A DNA stretch of 64,000 bases from the NCBI GenBank assembly GCA_032622095.1, contig CP136069.1, positions 45,670,194 to 45,734,193 on the forward strand, in the 5' to 3' direction. Under the pieces are notes generated by a model, which was not told the origin of the DNA, ran no database searches, and saw only the letters and a program-made list of their open reading frames with translations. Below, piece by piece: positions 52,301-54,303 of the stretch. Numbering within the stretch: position 1 is the first letter of the stretch; the number at the start of each line of letters is the position of its first letter. A program made the translations under genes and the position numbers. Source of the stretch: Siphonodentalium dalli (taxonomy: Eukaryota > Mollusca > Scaphopoda > Gadilida > Siphonodentaliidae).

Positions 52301-53102
52301 ATGTATCTAACTCCCGTAGCCGCTTCTGCAGAAATAATGATTAATTTATTAGGCACACAATGTGAACAAACTATACTATACTGATATGAATGTTATTTCA
52401 ACAAGCATAGTTTGTGTTTGCAACTTCAAATATTGAAGATATAAGTAAGTATCATATACATGTAGGGCATTCACATTCAGTTACAAAAATGTCCATTTTA
52501 GTCATACATTTTAAAAACGTGCCTGAAAGGGAGATATCCAGGCCTGGATATCACCCCTTCCAAAACCTGAAAAAAAACAATGTTTATCTGGAAGAAAGTT
52601 CTATAAAAATTATATATATGAAATATATGAAGTCCTATAAAAACAATTGAAAATAGGCAGAAAAATCTTGAGTTCATTTTTGTCATATGTGGCAGCCCTG
52701 GAAACTAAGCAATGGAAGACTCACATATACAAGAGAATGCACTGGCACATGATCTTTAATGCTGAACAGCTCCCATCATGAAAGGGTTAATTAAATGTGA
52801 CATCCCAAAATTGGCCAAAACAGACAGACTTTTCTTGTCACATGTTCACTCAGAACAGTAACTTCCATAATTAGTTAGCATTACTCACTTGCAGACCCAC
52901 TGTCTCCGGACGGTGACGGAGATCTCCGTGGTAACCCACTCCCATGACTTCCTGTCACGCTCAGATGAACTGTCCGTGGTATATCCTCTGCTGATTGGAA
53001 TCTTCCCCTGGAGTTGGATGATCCGACAGTAGGAGAAAGTCCACCAGACTTGAGCACTGGGAGATTAGATCCTCGCGGTGGGTTAGCACCCAACTTCTTC
53101 AT
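10193..53102 (-). CDS. CNTRL: centriolin, 5' two-fifths of the coding region (14 exons)
   Basis: The product is a large LRR plus coiled-coil protein of the centriole subdistal appendages and midbody, needed in vertebrates for cytokinesis and centriole-linked signalling (family knowledge). I joined 14 exons by GT/AG borders and phase: 52889-53102, 52201-52325, 38101-38373, 33383-33569, 31595-31788, 28915-29040, 26271-26544, 25606-25775, 24393-24530, 22416-22569, 20624-20844, 14258-14434, 11969-12103 and 10193-10327. They give 841 codons without a stop. Residues 1-71 are Ser/Pro/Gly-rich, about 94-250 are LRRs with a C-terminal cap, and the remainder is heptad-type coiled coil. Order and spacing follow vertebrate centriolin closely, for example GVRYITE before the LRRs and DESPYIGKARYRANKYATES in the middle. 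The last exon matches the vertebrate stretch about a third of the way in, so the gene runs off the left edge. An extra phase-0 exon hidden in an intron cannot be excluded. Confidence 0.93.
10354..10599. mobile_element. right-truncated TTAA/piggyBac-type hairpin MITE
   Basis: It starts TTAA-CCCTTTAACCAACA like the intact family at 34345-34744, and carries the two inverted hairpins (10383-10453 and 10521-10593) with the standard spacer. It stops after 'cacaggg', where a copy of exon 14 sequence begins. The missing right end plus duplicated flank suggests aberrant repair at insertion or excision. Confidence 0.75.
10600..10675 (-). pseudogene. duplicated 5' half of CNTRL exon 14 with acceptor
   Basis: These 76 bp repeat 10282-10357 with a single difference. 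They hold the acceptor TTTTCCAAG and the first 15 codons (TMNSAMRDQLEDQKH), and end in the TTAA at which the adjacent MITE inserted. The two copies are 318 bp (106 codons) apart. The frame from this copy through the MITE into the true exon is open, so use of this acceptor would extend the exon in frame. Confidence 0.85.
10676..11968. other. intron 13, mostly unique; one foldback
   Basis: No gene is seen. A foldback of ~120 bp lies at 11117-11236 (arms contain CATCTCATGATTATCTGG and its inverse). A shorter hairpin sits at about 10730-10781 around CTACAGTGAAATA. The rest is AT-rich intron. Confidence 0.6.
11969..12103 (-). CDS. CNTRL: CNTRL exon 13, coiled coil
   Basis: The exon encodes residues 752-796 (ADKDQLEKQLNQERARSEKL ... 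LMNQLESMK). The acceptor TGAAATAG has a weak pyrimidine tract; the donor is GTGAAT. It is 45 codons, phase 0. A Helitron-like fragment starts only about 45 bp from the acceptor. Confidence 0.83.
12147..12372 (+). mobile_element. single-unit Helitron-like fragment
   Basis: One copy of the 'ccaagatggccactggcg ... ccaaaatgactcg' unit is followed by the 3' tail that also ends the large array at 58240. That tail is a hairpin (AACTTTACAAAGTAAAGTT) followed by GAG and CTAA, then T outside. A hairpin just before CTRR with insertion before T is the classical Helitron 3' end. Classification is an inference. Confidence 0.55.
12966..13165. mobile_element. decayed TTAA-type hairpin MITE
   Basis: The left end TTAACCCTTTAATGACAAG is followed by the GCTGCACTGGTGCAG segment and one hairpin at about 13018-13087. 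The right side is degraded; only a TTTCAGGAAACTCCAGTA end piece remains. Confidence 0.6.
13359..13814. mobile_element. hAT-type MITE with 8-bp target duplication
   Basis: The ends TAGACTCCTGC and GCAGGAGTCTA are flanked on both sides by ATATACAA (13351-13358 and 13815-13822), an exact 8-bp target duplication as made by hAT transposases. The interior of ~456 bp is non-coding, with repeated ATCGAATTGA/GAATCGAATC motifs near the ends. Confidence 0.78.
13971..14175. mobile_element. fragment of TTAA-type hairpin MITE in intron 12
   Basis: There are two hairpins, at about 13971-14036 and 14063-14132, followed by the CTGCACCAGCGCAGCTCCC end segment. The left end is truncated to a CTTCCTGAAAT remnant. 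It lies about 80 bp from the donor of exon 12. Confidence 0.65.
14258..14434 (-). CDS. CNTRL: CNTRL exon 12, coiled coil
   Basis: The exon encodes residues 693-751 (KLQDIEKKLEKSQAENNSLK ... KDVEKKGQ), a typical charged coiled coil. The acceptor is TTCTGTAG and the donor GTGAGC, phase 0 at both ends. Assignment rests on position, phase and coiled-coil character more than on residue identity. Confidence 0.85.
15243..15440. repeat. small foldback MITE
   Basis: The left arm GATCACACTTCAAT and right arm ATTGAAGTGTAATC are inverted. Inner arms GTTTTGATGGAA and TTCCATCAAAAC pair as well. It is about 200 bp and non-coding. Confidence 0.55.
15478..18406. mobile_element. possible inverted-repeat element with CGGGTACC-rich ends
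   Basis: The ends AGCGAGTTTGCGAT and ATCGCAAACTCGCT are exact inverses, both followed inward by ACGGGTACGGGTACCGGT-type sequence. A possible 3-bp AAT flank is present on both sides. The left end is also a palindrome on its own (~15478-15565), so two separate insertions are an alternative. The interior contains the GGAC-tailed repeat at ~16130-16850 and no recognised gene. Confidence 0.45.
16130..16850 (+). repeat. GGAC-tailed 'gggcataactc' repeat
   Basis: Three diverged direct units, each with 'ggggcataact' (near 16212, 16383 and 16645) and a run naming CCAAATT and TCATCCGGA motifs, lead into GGACGGACGCCCGGACGGAC. The element closes with a GTTT/AAAC hairpin and CGTATAAAAAT. It has the same architecture as 31999-32435, 37244-37883 and 41800-42209, but different sequence. 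Confidence 0.6.
18888..20055. mobile_element. MULE-type MITE with 9-bp target duplication
   Basis: Inverted ends of more than 60 bp begin TAGTCCAAGTCTTCTTGTAC. The element is flanked by exact ATGTTCAGA copies at 18879-18887 and 20056-20064. A 9-bp duplication with long inverted ends is the Mutator-like pattern. The 1.17-kb interior is non-coding and is the 'empty' form of the satellite-carrying copy at 53970-58933. Confidence 0.85.
20183..20441. mobile_element. TA-flanked mariner-type foldback MITE
   Basis: The element is almost entirely palindromic: CAGTTATGCTCTAAATAATC at the left and GGGCATTACTG at the right, TA outside, and arms meeting at GAGAGCTTTCC. An extra arm segment at ~20330-20350 shows an internal rearrangement. 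A second right-half copy follows at 20490-20599, 25 bp before exon 11. Confidence 0.75.
20624..20844 (-). CDS. CNTRL: CNTRL exon 11, coiled coil
   Basis: The exon encodes residues 619-692, including LADIVEGLQNYLEVVKAQ, where vertebrates have DLEGVISGLQEYLGTIKGQ. The acceptor is TTGTGCAG and the donor GTATGT. It enters in phase 1 and leaves in phase 0 (TNKQVQK). Confidence 0.92.
20937..21202. mobile_element. TTAA-type hairpin MITE
   Basis: The left end is CCTTTCATGACGGGAGCTGCG and the right end TCCAGTCATGGAAGGG-TTAA. It contains hairpins at 20987-21057 (stem base CCAGTG/CACTGG) and 21083-21153 (stem base CCAATG/CATTGG). No transposase. Confidence 0.72.
21640..22410 (-). repeat. decayed tandem copies of CNTRL exon 10 end
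   Basis: About six copies of a ~54-bp unit (21640-21900, five in tandem; 22350-22410, one) repeat the end of exon 10: GATATCAAAYGGGT, GAAGACAAATT and CATGAAGGTAGGGCTTAAG, that is codons for DIKRVEDKLHE plus the splice donor and intron start. They are diverged, some having lost the donor. The stretch 21905-22060 between them is an unrelated dispersed repeat. Confidence 0.8.
21921..22060 (+). repeat. dispersed repeat shared with 62945-63070
   Basis: Both places share 'ttactattt', 'GGGGGTAAA', 'TTGA.T.GAGTC.AGGAACCCA' and 'GAAATCTGTTATTT' blocks at high similarity. Non-coding; family unknown. Confidence 0.6.
22416..22569 (-). CDS. CNTRL: CNTRL exon 10, coiled coil
   Basis: The exon encodes residues 568-618 and one base of 619, ending ITKETGDIKRVEDKLHE; the vertebrate protein has IAKETEEIKDLEEQLTE. 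The acceptor is TCCCAACAG and the donor GTATGG, leaving phase 1. The last ~35 nt and the donor are repeated as decayed copies downstream in intron 10. Confidence 0.9.
22591..22846. mobile_element. TA-flanked mariner-type foldback MITE
   Basis: The ends CAGTAATGCTCTAATTAATC and GTGCATTACTG are flanked by TA. Arms pair over ~95 bp with a ~45-bp loop (22700-22745). The element lies 21 bp from the acceptor of exon 10 and so sits in its branch-point region. Confidence 0.78.
22967..23197. mobile_element. TTAA-type hairpin MITE, CCCTTTGAGTGCCAGG family
   Basis: Exact inverted ends CCCTTTGAGTGCCAGG and CCTGGCACTCAAAGGG are flanked by TTAA on both sides, a piggyBac-type signature. It carries one copy of the common hairpin (23079-23147). 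The ends are unrelated to the other hairpin-carrying families beyond CCCTTT. Confidence 0.82.
24122..24371. mobile_element. TTAA-type hairpin MITE
   Basis: The left end is TTAACCCTTGCATGACAGGAG and the right end CACCAGCGCAGCTCCTGTCA. It has two hairpins at ~24168-24239 and 24254-24329. The right end lies about 20 bp from the donor of exon 9. Confidence 0.68.
24393..24530 (-). CDS. CNTRL: CNTRL exon 9, coiled coil
   Basis: The exon encodes residues 522-567, beginning VNKMREDATKIEEQL and ending TLDRRNPDY. It lines up with vertebrate VNKLRQEALDLE ... SLDSKDPKH. The acceptor is TTTCTGAAG and the donor GTAAGT. Phase 0 at both ends. Confidence 0.92.
24678..24949. mobile_element. TTAA-type MITE, CCCTTTCTATACTAAAT family
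   Basis: The ends TTAACCTTTTCTATACTAAAT and ATTTAGTATAGAGAGGG-TTAA are inverted with TTAA outside. No common hairpin is inside. Relatives lie at 27879-28124 and, truncated, 38759-38955. Confidence 0.72.
24950..25556. mobile_element. long foldback element, hAT-type CAAGCCTTG family
   Basis: The ends CAAGCCTTGAAATAG and CTATTTCAAGCCTTG enclose arms that pair over more than 250 bp (GAATGAGGTCCCCAGAGGG and its inverse, then CTAATTTG and TTAGGGGATA blocks). It directly abuts the TTAA element to its left. No flanking duplication remains here; the compact relative at 36345-36598 has one. Confidence 0.68.
25606..25775 (-). CDS. CNTRL: CNTRL exon 8, coiled coil
   Basis: The exon encodes residues 465-521 (AEQRLKLLQEDLEKTERKLL ... 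LAKKMQN). It is coiled coil with a short SPESLIPEG break. The acceptor is TTTCTATAG and the donor GTTAGT. It enters in phase 1 and leaves in phase 0. Confidence 0.88.
25849..25984. mobile_element. TA-flanked mariner-type foldback MITE, short form
   Basis: The ends CAGTAATGCTCTAATTAATC and their inverse lie between TA dinucleotides. It is about 136 bp with most of the left arm deleted, so the hairpin is asymmetric. It lies ~75 bp upstream of exon 8. Confidence 0.75.
26271..26544 (-). CDS. CNTRL: CNTRL exon 7, linker with conserved motif
   Basis: The exon encodes residues 374-464 and one base of 465. It contains the conserved block DESPYIGKARYRANKYATES (vertebrate DESPYIGKSRYKRNMFATES), then a low-complexity Ser/Gly/Asn stretch with SPRSS and SPGR that is probably disordered. 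The acceptor is CTTTTAG and the donor GTATTA, leaving phase 1. Confidence 0.93.
26727..26863. repeat. near-perfect palindrome in intron 6
   Basis: Arms containing CTCTTGTTTCGATTAAGG and AGATAAATT pair across a CpG-rich centre (AACGCGCGTAGCGC). About 137 bp. A foldback MITE is likely; no clear target duplication. Confidence 0.6.
26864..27878. other. intron 6 sequence without recognisable features
   Basis: This is AT-rich intronic DNA. The 67-codon open frame at 27074-27277 on the plus strand has no recognisable domain and is not called. Confidence 0.5.
27879..28124. mobile_element. TTAA-type MITE, CCCTTTCTATACTAAAT family
   Basis: The left end is AACCCTTTCTGTACTAAAT and the right end ATTTAGTATAGAAAGGG-TTAA. 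The left TTAA has decayed to GTAA. A run of C (CCCCCCCC) near 27966 interrupts the interior. Confidence 0.65.
28915..29040 (-). CDS. CNTRL: CNTRL exon 6, coiled coil
   Basis: The exon encodes residues 332-373, including YQLEQEVAFFKLDKKFDSL, where vertebrate centriolin has YELEQELAFYKIDAKFEPL. The acceptor is TATTGCAG and the donor GTAAGA. It is 42 codons, phase 0 at both ends. Confidence 0.93.
29139..29476. mobile_element. TTAA-type hairpin MITE with three hairpins
   Basis: The ends TTAACCCTTCCGTGCCTGAAG and TCCAGTCATGGAAGTG-TTAA enclose hairpins at ~29187-29256, a deleted one at ~29287-29341, and 29360-29429. The third has CAAG/CTTG where other copies have CGAG/CTCG, so pairing is kept. Confidence 0.72.
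29787..31106. mobile_element. TA-flanked inverted-repeat element with CCGTATTCTCG ends
   Basis: The ends CCGTATTCTCG.GGTATAAG and CTTATACCCACGAGAATACGG are flanked by TA (29785 and 31107). Repeats of 'GGGGTATAAGACCACC' lie just inside both ends. It is 1.3 kb with no recognised transposase; the 106- and 109-codon frames overlap the repeats. The superfamily is uncertain, possibly ISL2EU- or mariner-like. Confidence 0.65.
31595..31788 (-). CDS. CNTRL: CNTRL exon 5, coiled coil
   Basis: The exon encodes residues 267-331 (DEVQKLEQKLEERESNMKKL ... DMDAKNDL), a charged heptad-type coiled coil that lines up with the vertebrate segment right after the LRR cap. The acceptor is TTTACAG and the donor GTGAGC. 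It enters in phase 1 and leaves in phase 0. Confidence 0.9.
31999..32435 (+). repeat. GGAC-tailed 'gggggataactcc' repeat
   Basis: Two direct units ('gggggataactccac' near 32049 and 32218; 'GACCTCATAATC.CAGGTGCA' in each) lead to ACGGAGGGACGGACGGCTAGAC. A terminal hairpin follows, TATAACCCCACTCAACTCG paired with AACTGGGGTATAA. Confidence 0.6.
32541..32815. repeat. foldback element with nested palindrome
   Basis: The outer arms contain GAAGTTATGGCAAT and CACGACTTCCCCGTC and their inverses at 32780-32815. Inside, CCCGTTATTTAGTAAA and its inverse form a second perfect hairpin at ~32687-32740. Confidence 0.6.
33145..33344. mobile_element. TA-flanked mariner-type foldback MITE
   Basis: The ends CAGTAATGTCCTAAGTAATC and GAGCATTACTG are flanked by TA. 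Arms pair almost end to end, meeting at GGAAAGC/GCTTTCC. It lies about 40 bp downstream of the donor of exon 4. Confidence 0.75.
33383..33569 (-). CDS. CNTRL: CNTRL exon 4, last LRR and cap
   Basis: The exon encodes residues 205-266 and one base of 267. It holds one further LRR (LTSLSVSENPLSELP) and an LRR cap with the YLIFHLRTIEVID pattern, followed by ERFSQ at the start of the coiled coil. The acceptor is TTTGTTTCAG. The donor is GTCAGC, weaker than consensus, leaving phase 1. Confidence 0.93.
33671..34039. mobile_element. GGAC-rich element with TGTCCCCCGAC ends
   Basis: The ends TGTCCCCCGAC and GTCGGGGGACA are inverted. The interior carries a GGACGCAC/GGAC tandem (33954-34000). The 138-codon minus-strand frame across it is a product of the repeat and is not called. 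A GT-rich microsatellite follows at ~34053-34095. Confidence 0.55.
34345..34744. mobile_element. intact TTAA/piggyBac-type hairpin MITE
   Basis: The ends TTAA-CCCTTTACCCAACA and TGTTGGGTAAAGGG-TTAA are exact inverses with TTAA on both sides, a 400-bp reference copy. The order inside is hairpin 1 (34373-34442), an AT spacer, hairpin 2 in reverse orientation (34522-34592), then a ~140-bp tail with GGCCGGTTGTGGCCGG. No coding capacity. Confidence 0.88.
34750..34975. repeat. fragment of CAAGCCTTG (hAT-type) foldback
   Basis: It matches the right half of 24950-25556 (TTTCTATATCCCCTAATTTG, TGGGTGAACATCACCAACTT, ACCTCATTCTGCAAATG), truncated at both ends. Confidence 0.6.
35115..35515. mobile_element. 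intact TTAA/piggyBac-type hairpin MITE
   Basis: It is nearly identical to 34345-34744 in the same orientation, with both TTAA flanks, and differs by a handful of substitutions. The two must be recent insertions or a segmental duplication. Confidence 0.88.
35688..36061. mobile_element. hAT-type MITE with 8-bp target duplication
   Basis: The ends CAGGGGTGCCGGAAG and CTTCCGGCGCCCCTG are flanked by exact CATGTCAT copies (35680-35687 and 36062-36069). It is rich in G runs at the left and 'GCCC.TTTT' blocks near both ends. A decayed relative lies at ~43456-43612. Confidence 0.85.
36345..36598. mobile_element. compact hAT-type foldback with 8-bp target duplication
   Basis: The ends CAAGCCTTGAAATAG and CTATTTCAAGGCTTG are flanked by exact TTAACGAA (36337-36344 and 36599-36606). 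The interior is four alternating copies of a 'GAATGAGGT(T/C)CCCAG.GGGTGAATTTRGTGATGC' block, two in each direction. Confidence 0.85.
36890..36946 (+). repeat. retroelement or retrocopy 3' end with poly(A)
   Basis: AATAAA in 'GTTGGAATAAAGTATG' is followed 10 bases later by an A-run. This looks like the tail of a LINE or processed transcript. No reverse transcriptase sequence was recognised upstream. Confidence 0.35.
37244..37883 (+). repeat. GGAC-tailed 'ggggcgtaactctgg' repeat
   Basis: Two close direct units (~37450-37617 and ~37622-37784) share GGGGAAATCTTGTCCCCCCGG. A more diverged unit precedes them, and a GGAC/GGAAGGAC tandem (37793-37836) follows. The end is a hairpin, TACCCCCAAATCTCC paired with GGAGATCGGGGGCATA. 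Confidence 0.65.
38101..38373 (-). CDS. CNTRL: CNTRL exon 3, leucine-rich repeats
   Basis: The exon encodes residues 114-204: four LRRs of the LxxLxLSxNxI type starting near residues 124, 146, 168 and 192. The sequence begins YIENMEKLTKL, where the vertebrate protein has YIENLEK. Borders are TTTTCAG and GTGAGT, phase 0 at both ends. This is the best-conserved exon in the window. Confidence 0.96.
38759..39185. repeat. hybrid of truncated TTAA-type MITE and CAAGCCTTG foldback
   Basis: 38759-38955 matches the CCCTTTCTATACTAAAT family. At ~38953 it switches in mid-sequence to the GGGCTAGCATCAC block of the hAT-type foldback, which runs to about 39185. A junction between two families without target duplications implies rearrangement. 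Confidence 0.55.
39186..39813. other. intron 2 sequence, low complexity
   Basis: AT-rich DNA with a run of about 14 C near 39373 and a short CAA microsatellite near 39650. No gene seen. Confidence 0.5.
39816..40028. mobile_element. TA-flanked mariner-type foldback MITE (reference copy)
   Basis: Full-length, 213 bp, TA on both sides. The arms run from CAGTAATGCCCTAAATAATC to GCTCTCAC/GAGAGC at the centre. Nearly the whole element can fold as one hairpin. Confidence 0.82.
40617..40811. mobile_element. mariner-type foldback MITE with altered ends
   Basis: It has the same arms as 39816-40028 but ends in ACATGTAATGCCC and GGGCATACATGT instead of CAGTAATG. Both ends are changed to the same palindromic ACATGT context. 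The centre lacks ~20 bp on one arm. Confidence 0.65.
41083..41368. repeat. partial copy of CAAGCCTTG (hAT-type) foldback
   Basis: Blocks CTCAACTGCTATGGGAGACC, ATTAGTCACCTCGATTATGC and CAGAATGAGGTCCCCAGAGG occur in the same order as in 24950-25556, but the right arm is mostly deleted. Confidence 0.55.
41800..42209 (+). repeat. GGAC-tailed 'gataactcttgaa' repeat
   Basis: Two direct units ('AGA.TGATAACTCTTGAA' near 41850 and 42008; 'AGCCCTCCTAATGCCAAACCT' in each) lead to GCGGACGGACGGATGGAC. The end is a hairpin, TATACCCCCAT paired with ATGGGGGTATA. Confidence 0.62.
42427..42694. mobile_element. TTAA-type hairpin MITE
   Basis: The left end is TTAACCCTTTCGTGACTGGAG and the right end CAGCGCAGCTCCTGTCATGA + AAGGG. 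Hairpins lie at 42474-42543 (loop arms CTCCC/GGGAG) and 42571-42645 (with a TGTACAG insertion). Confidence 0.72.
43111..43242. mobile_element. mariner-type foldback MITE, short form
   Basis: The ends are CAGTAATGCCCTAATTAATC and GGGCATTACTG. TA is on the left and TT on the right. One arm is largely deleted, leaving 132 bp. Confidence 0.7.
43685..46165. repeat. tandem amplification of hairpin MITE plus element end
   Basis: The first unit is a full TTAA-type hairpin MITE (43685-44096). Five units follow one another, repeating at TTAA positions 44093, 44567, 45035, 45509 and 45978. Spacings of 474, 468, 474 and 469 bp show a ~942-bp dimer repeated. Two unit types alternate: with or without 'GTCAATGAG', and with or without the AACACATTAAAAA start. 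The link between MITEs is a truncated left end of the element at 46003. The G-run in the link varies from 8 to about 16. Hairpin 2 is disrupted by GAAAGAACAATG in all units. Confidence 0.85.
46003..46907. mobile_element. TA-flanked inverted-repeat element with CTGTGTACACCC ends
   Basis: The ends CTGTGTACACCCATCAGTAAG and CTTACTGACGGGTGTATACAG lie between TA dinucleotides. It is 905 bp and non-coding, with a ~145-bp palindrome inside at 46530-46674. Its first ~165 bp are what was copied into the array at 43685-46165. Confidence 0.72.
46908..48226. other. intron 2 sequence without recognisable features
   Basis: AT-rich DNA with no gene, RNA or clear repeat. A short region near 47776-47835 repeats 'ACTGTGGGTATA/ACTGGGGTATAA' motifs. 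Confidence 0.5.
48227..49341. mobile_element. hAT-type element, CAGGGTTGTCAA ends
   Basis: The ends CAGGGTTGTCAA and TTGACAACCCTG are inverted, with imperfect 8-bp flanks GCCGACAC/GCAGACAG. Subterminal GGTACTGGTACTGG/ACCGGTACC repeats lie near both ends. The 89-codon frame at 48330-48599 has no transposase motif, so it is non-autonomous. Confidence 0.7.
49342..50178. other. intron 2 sequence with a short diverged duplication
   Basis: The block 'GAATAAAGAGTGTTTA ... GGAAATTGCTATGA.TTTGACGG' with 'TATCGAAAGTTCGTGTACATG' occurs at ~49397-49485 and again at ~49596-49702. No gene seen. Confidence 0.5.
50179..50395. mobile_element. TTAA-type hairpin MITE
   Basis: The left end is TTAACCCTTTCATGATGGGAG and the right end CAAGTCATGGAAGTG. 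Hairpin 1 (50229-50301) has CAAG/CTTG in its stem. Hairpin 2 is largely deleted. Confidence 0.68.
50791..51179. mobile_element. intact TTAA/piggyBac-type hairpin MITE, reversed
   Basis: It is the same family as 34345-34744 in reverse orientation, with TTAA flanks and exact inverted CCCTTTACCCAACA ends. Hairpins lie at 50933-51002 and 51081-51149. Confidence 0.87.
51686..52198. mobile_element. mariner-type foldback MITE with tandemly duplicated right half
   Basis: A full copy (51686-51901, TA flanks) is followed by two ~149-bp tandem copies of its right half (to ~52049 and to 52198), each ending in GGGCATTACTG. The last copy ends one base before exon 2 and provides the sequence of its splice donor. 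Confidence 0.8.
52201..52325 (-). CDS. CNTRL: CNTRL exon 2
   Basis: The exon encodes residues 72-113, with the centriolin signature GVRYITEDLVKKMAKEDNL just before the first leucine-rich repeat (MITSLNLNL). The acceptor is TTTCTGCAG, it enters in phase 1 (A+AA = Lys) and leaves in phase 0. The donor GTACAG is unusual: all but its first G belongs to the end of a mariner-type MITE that abuts the exon. Confidence 0.93.
52695..52789. repeat. right-end fragment of a TTAA-type hairpin MITE in intron 1
   Basis: Half a hairpin (ATACAAGAGAATGCACTGGC) is followed by GATCTTTAATGCTG and CAGCTCCCATCATGAAAGGG-TTAA. Confidence 0.6.
52889..53102 (-). CDS. CNTRL: CNTRL coding exon 1 (start codon)
   Basis: The exon encodes residues 1-71 plus one base of codon 72, beginning MKKLGANPPRGSNLPVLK. 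It is rich in Ser, Pro and Gly, like the disordered N-terminus of vertebrate centriolin. The start is chosen because the codon has A at -3 and is the first ATG in this frame after the acceptor at 53137/53136. The donor is GTGAGT at 52888, leaving phase 1. Confidence 0.85.
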
Positions 53103-53135
53103 GGTTCTGTTTCAAGGTTTCACGTTCATTTGTAC
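53103..53135 (-). promoter_or_regulatory. CNTRL: CNTRL 5' UTR segment with short upstream ORF
   Basis: An acceptor-like TTTCCATTCAG ends at 53136, so the start-codon exon probably begins at 53135 with about 33 nt of 5' UTR. This segment contains a complete upstream ORF, ATG at 53129 to TGA at 53112 (MNVKP), which ends 9 nt before the main start. The leader exon and promoter were not identified. Confidence 0.45.
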
Positions 53136-53164
53136 CTGAATGGAAATTAAAACATCAGAGATAT

Positions 53165-53684
53165 TAGATCATGCTATGAATCTCTACTTTGACTAATGCC
53201 TGCAGAGATCATATTTCACCAGCACCAAACCTTGGAACTTTTTGAAGTTTTGACAGGGAACTTTATCAAGTCGACAAATAATAAGGGGAATATATTTCTT
53301 AGTTATTATCTGTTCCTTAATTATGTAGTTCACTGTAGGTGAAGGTCCCAACTCGAAATTTCATGATTTAAGTATCTTTGTGAGTGATTTTGCTTCACGT
53401 TCCGTATAATTATGGAATTTCTCCTGGGTAAATAATTCAATGTTTTATTTTGCGACATCGGCTCACAAAAGTCACACAAAAGCATGCAATTTCGAGTTGG
53501 GACCTTCACCTACAGTGAAGCACATTATTAAGGAACAGGTACTAACTGAGAAATATATTCCTCAAGTTATTTTTTCGACTTTGTAAGGTTCCCTGTCAAA
53601 ACTTCAAAAAGTTCCTAAGTTTTGTACTGGTGGAATATGATCTCTACGGGAGTTAGCCAGAGCAATGATTCATGGCATGATCTA
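53165..53684. mobile_element. foldback MITE upstream of the CNTRL start exon
   Basis: The ends TAGATCATGC and GCATGATCTA enclose arms of about 190 bp, e.g. CAGAGATCATATTTCACCAG and CTTTTTGAAGTTTTGACAGG with their inverses at 53580-53650. It begins ~30 bp upstream of the 5' UTR acceptor. Confidence 0.72.
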
Positions 53685-54303
53685 CAGAAATATGATATTC
53701 GACTTCTTTTGGTTGTACCAACAAAGTTTGTTAAATGAGACCTCCCACTATAGGGTATGACATACCCGGTATGTTATTAATGATTTAGATCCTGCAAATT
53801 GAGTCCCAATTTTTACACCAGAAACATGCAATCCACGATTATTTTTATTATATAGGATGACCAAGTTAGGTTGTTAATAACTATTAGGATGTGATTGCTG
53901 AGTTGTTACACATGGGTAAATTTATTCTTTGTAGACATTATGTAGCTTTTTTTGGGTCTATTTTAAACCTAGTCCAAGTCTTCTCATACTAAAACCAGCT
54001 AAGATATTGGGATGGCGAGATGCTGTTTTTTAGTACGAGACTGCCCCTATTGGCTTTATATGACATGAGTTACGCGTTAGTGACCAGCTCAAATAAAACC
54101 AAAAATAAATGTAATCAAATATCACAATTGCAACAATAAACAGGTTTATTCCGTAGAAGACATGATATTTGTTCTGAAAACAAGATCACCAGTAAACTGA
54201 AAGTGGTAATTTAATGTGAAAAGAAAGTGTCAATGACACTATAGCTTAACTTGGAAAGGGAATAATTTCATGTGTTACAGTCAATGGAGTGATTATGAAA
54301 GTT

